Positions 61,389 through 64,000 of a stretch of 64,000 nucleotides of DNA are shown in pieces; positions within the stretch are counted from its first letter, which is position 1, and every line of letters begins with the position of its first letter. The stretch is taken from positions 62,001-126,000 of the forward strand of contig NZ_BIMK01000018.1 in NCBI RefSeq assembly GCF_004001045.1. Direction: 5' to 3'. Both the position numbers and the translations under genes were made by a program. Under the pieces are notes generated by a model. That model had not been told where the DNA came from. It searched no databases and was given only the letters and a program-made list of their open reading frames with translations. The stretch comes from Paenibacillus chibensis (GTDB lineage: Bacteria; Bacillota; Bacilli; Paenibacillales; Paenibacillaceae).

Positions 61389-62647
61389 GCTTCGTCTCTC
61401 CCCTCAATATACTTCAGTTTGTACATCAGCCAGATGAACGGCTCATCCACGCGGATCGGGCTGACGACAGACTGCATTTTCTGGTTGACCGGATTGCTGC
61501 CGAGCGCGGATACCGCAAAGTAGGCCGTATTGGAAAAGTACACATCCATCGTGCCTTTGAACGGCCGGTCCACCTTTTCGACGAAGCGGCGGATTTCGCC
61601 GTCAATATTTTCAAACTCCGTCAAATTCAGCACCTTGCGGTGCACCATGTTGTTGAACACGTTGCTGTTGGATTTGATGTATTCGCCATCCTCATCCTTC
61701 AAGGAGTGAAGCATGTCGCTTTTGGTCAGCACGATGGCGGTCGGGATGTCGGTTTTCCCCTTATCCTCATAAGCGATAAAATCGCCGAACATCGTCAGCA
61801 CCACATCGCGCGGCTCGTCGTACTGCGACACCCATTCGCCCGGCTCGTCGCCCATTTGAATGCGGATTTTGTCGCGGATCGAGCGGATTTGCAGCGGATC
61901 GACCATGAAGAGAATGCCCGCGGAGTTTTTGATATGCTGGCCGTGCAGGCCGAGATAATCCTCGTCGACCATGCCTTCGCCGGCTACATCGAAAAACACC
62001 AGCGTCAGCGGCGGCTTCGTCTCATCCTTGAACACGAACTGGAAAATAAACGGCTCCTGCATCCGTTCCTTCTGCGTGGAAGCCAGCAGGTCCCCGCGCT
62101 CAAACAGCGGCTCCTCGTACATCGTGCGGAATTTGCGGCTGATCTCCGCGTTCAGCGGCATGCAGGCCGCGTTGAAATGATCCGCCGTCGAATGCTGAAG
62201 CGTATGGATCAGCGATGTCATGTACACCGACTTGCCCACCTGGGACGCGCCGATAATGGAAATGATGTTGCTCGGCACCTTGCCGGACGTCACCGGCAGT
62301 TCGTTATGGCAGTTCGGACACAGCCGATGGCGCGTAACGACGCCGTAACGGTCATTCAGGCCGACCAGCACATGGTCCGAGTAAATATGATGCTCCTCGG
62401 GAATGTCGCCTGGACGCAGGATCGCTTCCATGTCATACACCGAGTCGAGCCCGAAGCGCTCGCGGTAGCGATTCAGCTGTTCATCCTCCTGAAGCGCGTA
62501 ATCCTCATCATCCTCGCGGCTGTGTGCCGCGCGGAACACGACCTCGTCCGGCGCGAACTTACTGAAGCAGTACGGACACACAATATCGTAAAAAAGCGGC
62601 TTAGGCTCGGCGATCGTTTTCTTTTTGAACATATCGAAAATGCCCAT
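61385..62647 (-). CDS. Zinc-ribbon GTPase, double-GTPase (DO-GTPase2)-like
   Basis: This 420-residue cytoplasmic P-loop GTPase has an N-terminal zinc-ribbon half (CPYC at residues 24-27) and a second CxxC (CPNC) near residue 108, probably joining into one zinc site. The G domain has Walker A GASQVGKS (about 132-139), switch II/Walker B FFDVAGEG (about 216-223) and a G4-type TKSD (about 308-311). Long insertions separate them, which fits the double-GTPase or Era-like groups rather than a translation GTPase. AAGGGGGAAGAAAGAAACCG precedes the ATG. It is coupled to the GAP1-like gene. GAP1/GTPase pairs were proposed from comparative genomics to act in biological-conflict or cell-envelope signalling. 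Confidence 0.8.
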   Translation of the reverse strand: MGIFDMFKKKTIAEPKPLFYDIVCPYCFSKFAPDEVVFRAAHSREDDEDYALQEDEQLNRYRERFGLDSVYDMEAILRPGDIPEEHHIYSDHVLVGLNDRYGVVTRHRLCPNCHNELPVTSGKVPSNIISIIGASQVGKSVYMTSLIHTLQHSTADHFNAACMPLNAEISRKFRTMYEEPLFERGDLLASTQKERMQEPFIFQFVFKDETKPPLTLVFFDVAGEGMVDEDYLGLHGQHIKNSAGILFMVDPLQIRSIRDKIRIQMGDEPGEWVSQYDEPRDVVLTMFGDFIAYEDKGKTDIPTAIVLTKSDMLHSLKDEDGEYIKSNSNVFNNMVHRKVLNLTEFENIDGEIRRFVEKVDRPFKGTMDVYFSNTAYFAVSALGSNPVNQKMQSVVSPIRVDEPFIWLMYKLKYIEGRDEA

Positions 62648-62698
62648 CGGTTTCTTTCTTCCCCCTTAGAAGTGGGTTATGCATAGGCGGCGCTGCGG

Positions 62699-62900
62699 AG
62701 ACGGATTCACTTTTCGTCCGCTGCGCTGCGGAGCGGAATCGTTCGTTCTTGCGTCCGCTGCGCTGCGGTGACGGATCGTTCTTCCGATCGCTGTTGTCTC
62801 CAGATTTCTTGAATAATCCCCTTAGGGGGAGAAATCCGGAGACAAAGGCGACCACTGCGTTTCTTCAGAACGATTCCGCCCCCTCCGCTTCGCTATGCAT
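62699..62900 (-). repeat. Composite intergenic repeat, copy A (inverted relative to copy B)
   Basis: In minus orientation a 44-bp left block (62889-62846, starting AGCGGAGG) precedes a 49-bp hairpin (TCTCCGGATTTC pairing GAAATCTGGAGA around CCCCTAAGGGG). A 25-bp right block (62796-62772, CAACAGCGATCGGAAGAACG) follows. After that come three GCAGCGCAGCGG-type repeats reaching 62699. The left block is 39/44 and the right block 24/25 identical to copy B at 63241-63397. No coding sequence is plausible here. The two blocks look conserved while the hairpin is free to vary. Confidence 0.85.
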
Positions 62901-63240
62901 TTTGGTTGTGGTATCTTTGAAACGAGTCTCAGAACCGACTCGTTACGTTATGAAATAAATGATTGAACTCGCATGGATGAACTTCATGTAAGAATAGAAC
63001 ATTAAGTACGAATTAGGTTTGGACCACCCGCAACTTTTAAAACAAACTCTATCGTTCATCTTCATAACTATCTAATTATACTTACGAAAAGGACAAATCT
63101 CTCGCTAAACTCGAATTCTATCGAAGCGAAAGCAGTTAAATAGTAACGCTGATTCAATTTAGAATCAGCTATCTCTAAATACAAACCCCTTAGGAGTAGC
63201 GTGCTTCCTTTGAAATCGTGTTATTACCAATATGGGCTTC
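62901..63240. other. AT-rich spacer between inverted repeat copies
   Basis: This 340-bp stretch has lower GC than its surroundings and no convincing open frame. It contains hairpins at 62922-62943 (ACGAGTC/GACTCGT) and 63148-63169 (GCTGATTC/GAATCAGC). It might hold promoter sequence for the GTPase gene on the minus strand, or a small RNA. Nothing else is recognised. Confidence 0.5.
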
Positions 63241-63412
63241 AGCGGAGGAGGCGGAATCATTCTGAAGAAGCGAAGTGTTCGCCTAAAAGCTTTCCAACGG
63301 AAAGCTACATAGGAAGCATAGGCTGCCCTTGGATTCCAACTTTGGTTTCGTTTAATGAAAAAAATCCAAGGGCAACAGCGATCGGAAGAATGATCCGCAT
63401 CTGGAGCGACGC
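63241..63412 (+). repeat. Composite intergenic repeat, copy B
   Basis: Left block 63241-63284 (AGCGGAGGAGGCGG...) and right block 63373-63397 (CAACAGCGATCGGAAGAATG) flank an 88-bp insert. That insert has two hairpins: AAAGCTTTCC/GGAAAGCT, and GCCCTTGGATT (from 63324) with AATCCAAGGGC (63363-63373). Both blocks recur inverted in copy A. The insert differs wholly from copy A's hairpin. Confidence 0.85.
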
Positions 63413-63450
63413 TCGAATTCCGAATAACGCGATTTCAACAGAAGCATCGC

Positions 63451-64000
63451 TCACTCCGGCACCAGCTCATACAGCTGACCGTACCTTTTCCCATCGGTGA
63501 AAAACAGGCGCACGTAATCGTTTTTGCCGACCTCGATCACCGGCAGCATGTTGCGCCCGGCCGCGAAGTCCGTCACGAAGGGGTACATCGTGCCGTCCTC
63601 TTTGCTCGCCGGATAACCGCCTTCCTTTTTTACGTAGCAAAGCGCCTCTTTCGGAATCGGAATCTCCGTTGTCACCTTGATCTGCACCGACTTGTACTTC
63701 TGAAATAAGCCGCTCTTCTGGCGGATGGAGAACCACACCTTGGCTTTGCCGGTGCTGAACTCCTTCCGGTTCTGCCCGTCATGCTGGCGGATCAGCGCGG
63801 GGCCATCCTCCGTATCCGTCGATGCGTATAGGGTGTAGATCACCCTGCCCACGCCGTCGATTCTGTCGTGATAGCCGTTTGCGGCCTTGTACTCATTGCG
63901 CGTATACAGCTTCAGCCGGCTCATATCGGGCCTTTGCGTATCCGACATCGGCTCTTCACCGGCCATGCTGCGCTCGATGTAGACCGCCGAAATATCCTCC
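63451..64000 (-). CDS. C-terminal part of an unknown protein, 5' end beyond window
   Basis: The reading frame is open from the window edge (EDISAVYIERSM...) to TGA at 63453-63451, giving 182 residues. An ATG at 63966 is possible but the frame continues upstream, so a longer gene is likely. The segment is beta-rich and polar: RLKLYTRNEYKAANGYHDRI, VWFSIRQKSGLFQKYKSVQI, PVIEVGKNDYVRLFFTDGK and GQLYELVPE. No signal peptide, membrane helix or known catalytic motif is seen. It points the same way as the GTPase/GAP1 pair but is separated from it by 800 bp of repeats. It could be a third component of that system. Confidence 0.6.
   Translation of the reverse strand, partial: EDISAVYIERSMAGEEPMSDTQRPDMSRLKLYTRNEYKAANGYHDRIDGVGRVIYTLYASTDTEDGPALIRQHDGQNRKEFSTGKAKVWFSIRQKSGLFQKYKSVQIKVTTEIPIPKEALCYVKKEGGYPASKEDGTMYPFVTDFAAGRNMLPVIEVGKNDYVRLFFTDGKRYGQLYELVPE

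Noticed and set aside
62922..62943. Small hairpins in the AT-rich spacer considered as tRNA arms
   Set aside because: No cloverleaf, no T-loop GTTCRANNC and no CCA-proximal acceptor stem can be formed.

Overview
The window looks like about 64 kb of chromosome from a Paenibacillus-like member of the Bacillales. GC content is moderate to high. Ribosome binding sites are strong (AAAGGAGG type). Many genes belong to families typical of the genus: SLH-domain surface protein, AraC regulators with membrane-bound sensor domains, lipoprotein sugar ABC systems without their own ATPase, csoR-copZ-copA, YcnJ/YcnI and HssRS. No rRNA, tRNA, prophage, transposase or CRISPR array was recognised.

Layout. 1-2645: end of a membrane protein gene, then a minus-strand module of a CPBP protease, a CcdC-like membrane protein and a TetR repressor, with four copies of one 13-bp operator. 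2781-2833: T-box-like antiterminator/terminator with no obvious target gene. 2984-6346: copper efflux (csoR, copZ, copA) with two CsoR operators. 6588-8432: GGDEF/HD-GYP c-di-GMP protein. 8538-9307: two small genes. 9624-12072: ycnJ-ycnI copper proteins. 12267-15295: glutamine-type amino acid ABC transporter. 15534-18886: M29 aminopeptidase, GlcG/HbpS-like protein and a secreted four-repeat protein. 19006-25091: carbohydrate ABC transporter beside a divergent AraC-type sensor-regulator. 25268-30352: minus-strand amino-sugar operon (two Gfo/Idh oxidoreductases, a TIM-barrel isomerase, NagB-like, NagA). 30582-32249: HxlR regulator and MFS pump around a 21-bp palindrome.

32448-37370 encodes a 1,640-residue secreted protein with a lectin-like head, Ig-like repeats and three SLH domains. 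37674-43641 holds a GH38 alpha-mannosidase, a thiol peroxidase-like protein with a Crp/Fnr regulator, and a GntR/LacI-type repressor. 44010-46069 is a heme-sensing HssRS pair. 46159-51715 contains three drug/stress modules (SDR with TetR, MFS with TetR, MATE). 51971-55675 encodes a secreted NHL-repeat protein and a FecR-domain protein. 55922-57560 is an FAD-dependent oxidoreductase behind a guanine-class riboswitch whose terminator is drawn as a ligand-ON switch.

58281-64000 is the least ordinary part. A translationally coupled GTPase and a large GAP1-like membrane protein sit next to an 800-bp non-coding stretch. That stretch carries two inverted copies of a composite hairpin repeat, and the 3' end of another gene lies beyond it. 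This GTPase/GAP1 pair and the guanine riboswitch are the strongest candidates for new biology here.
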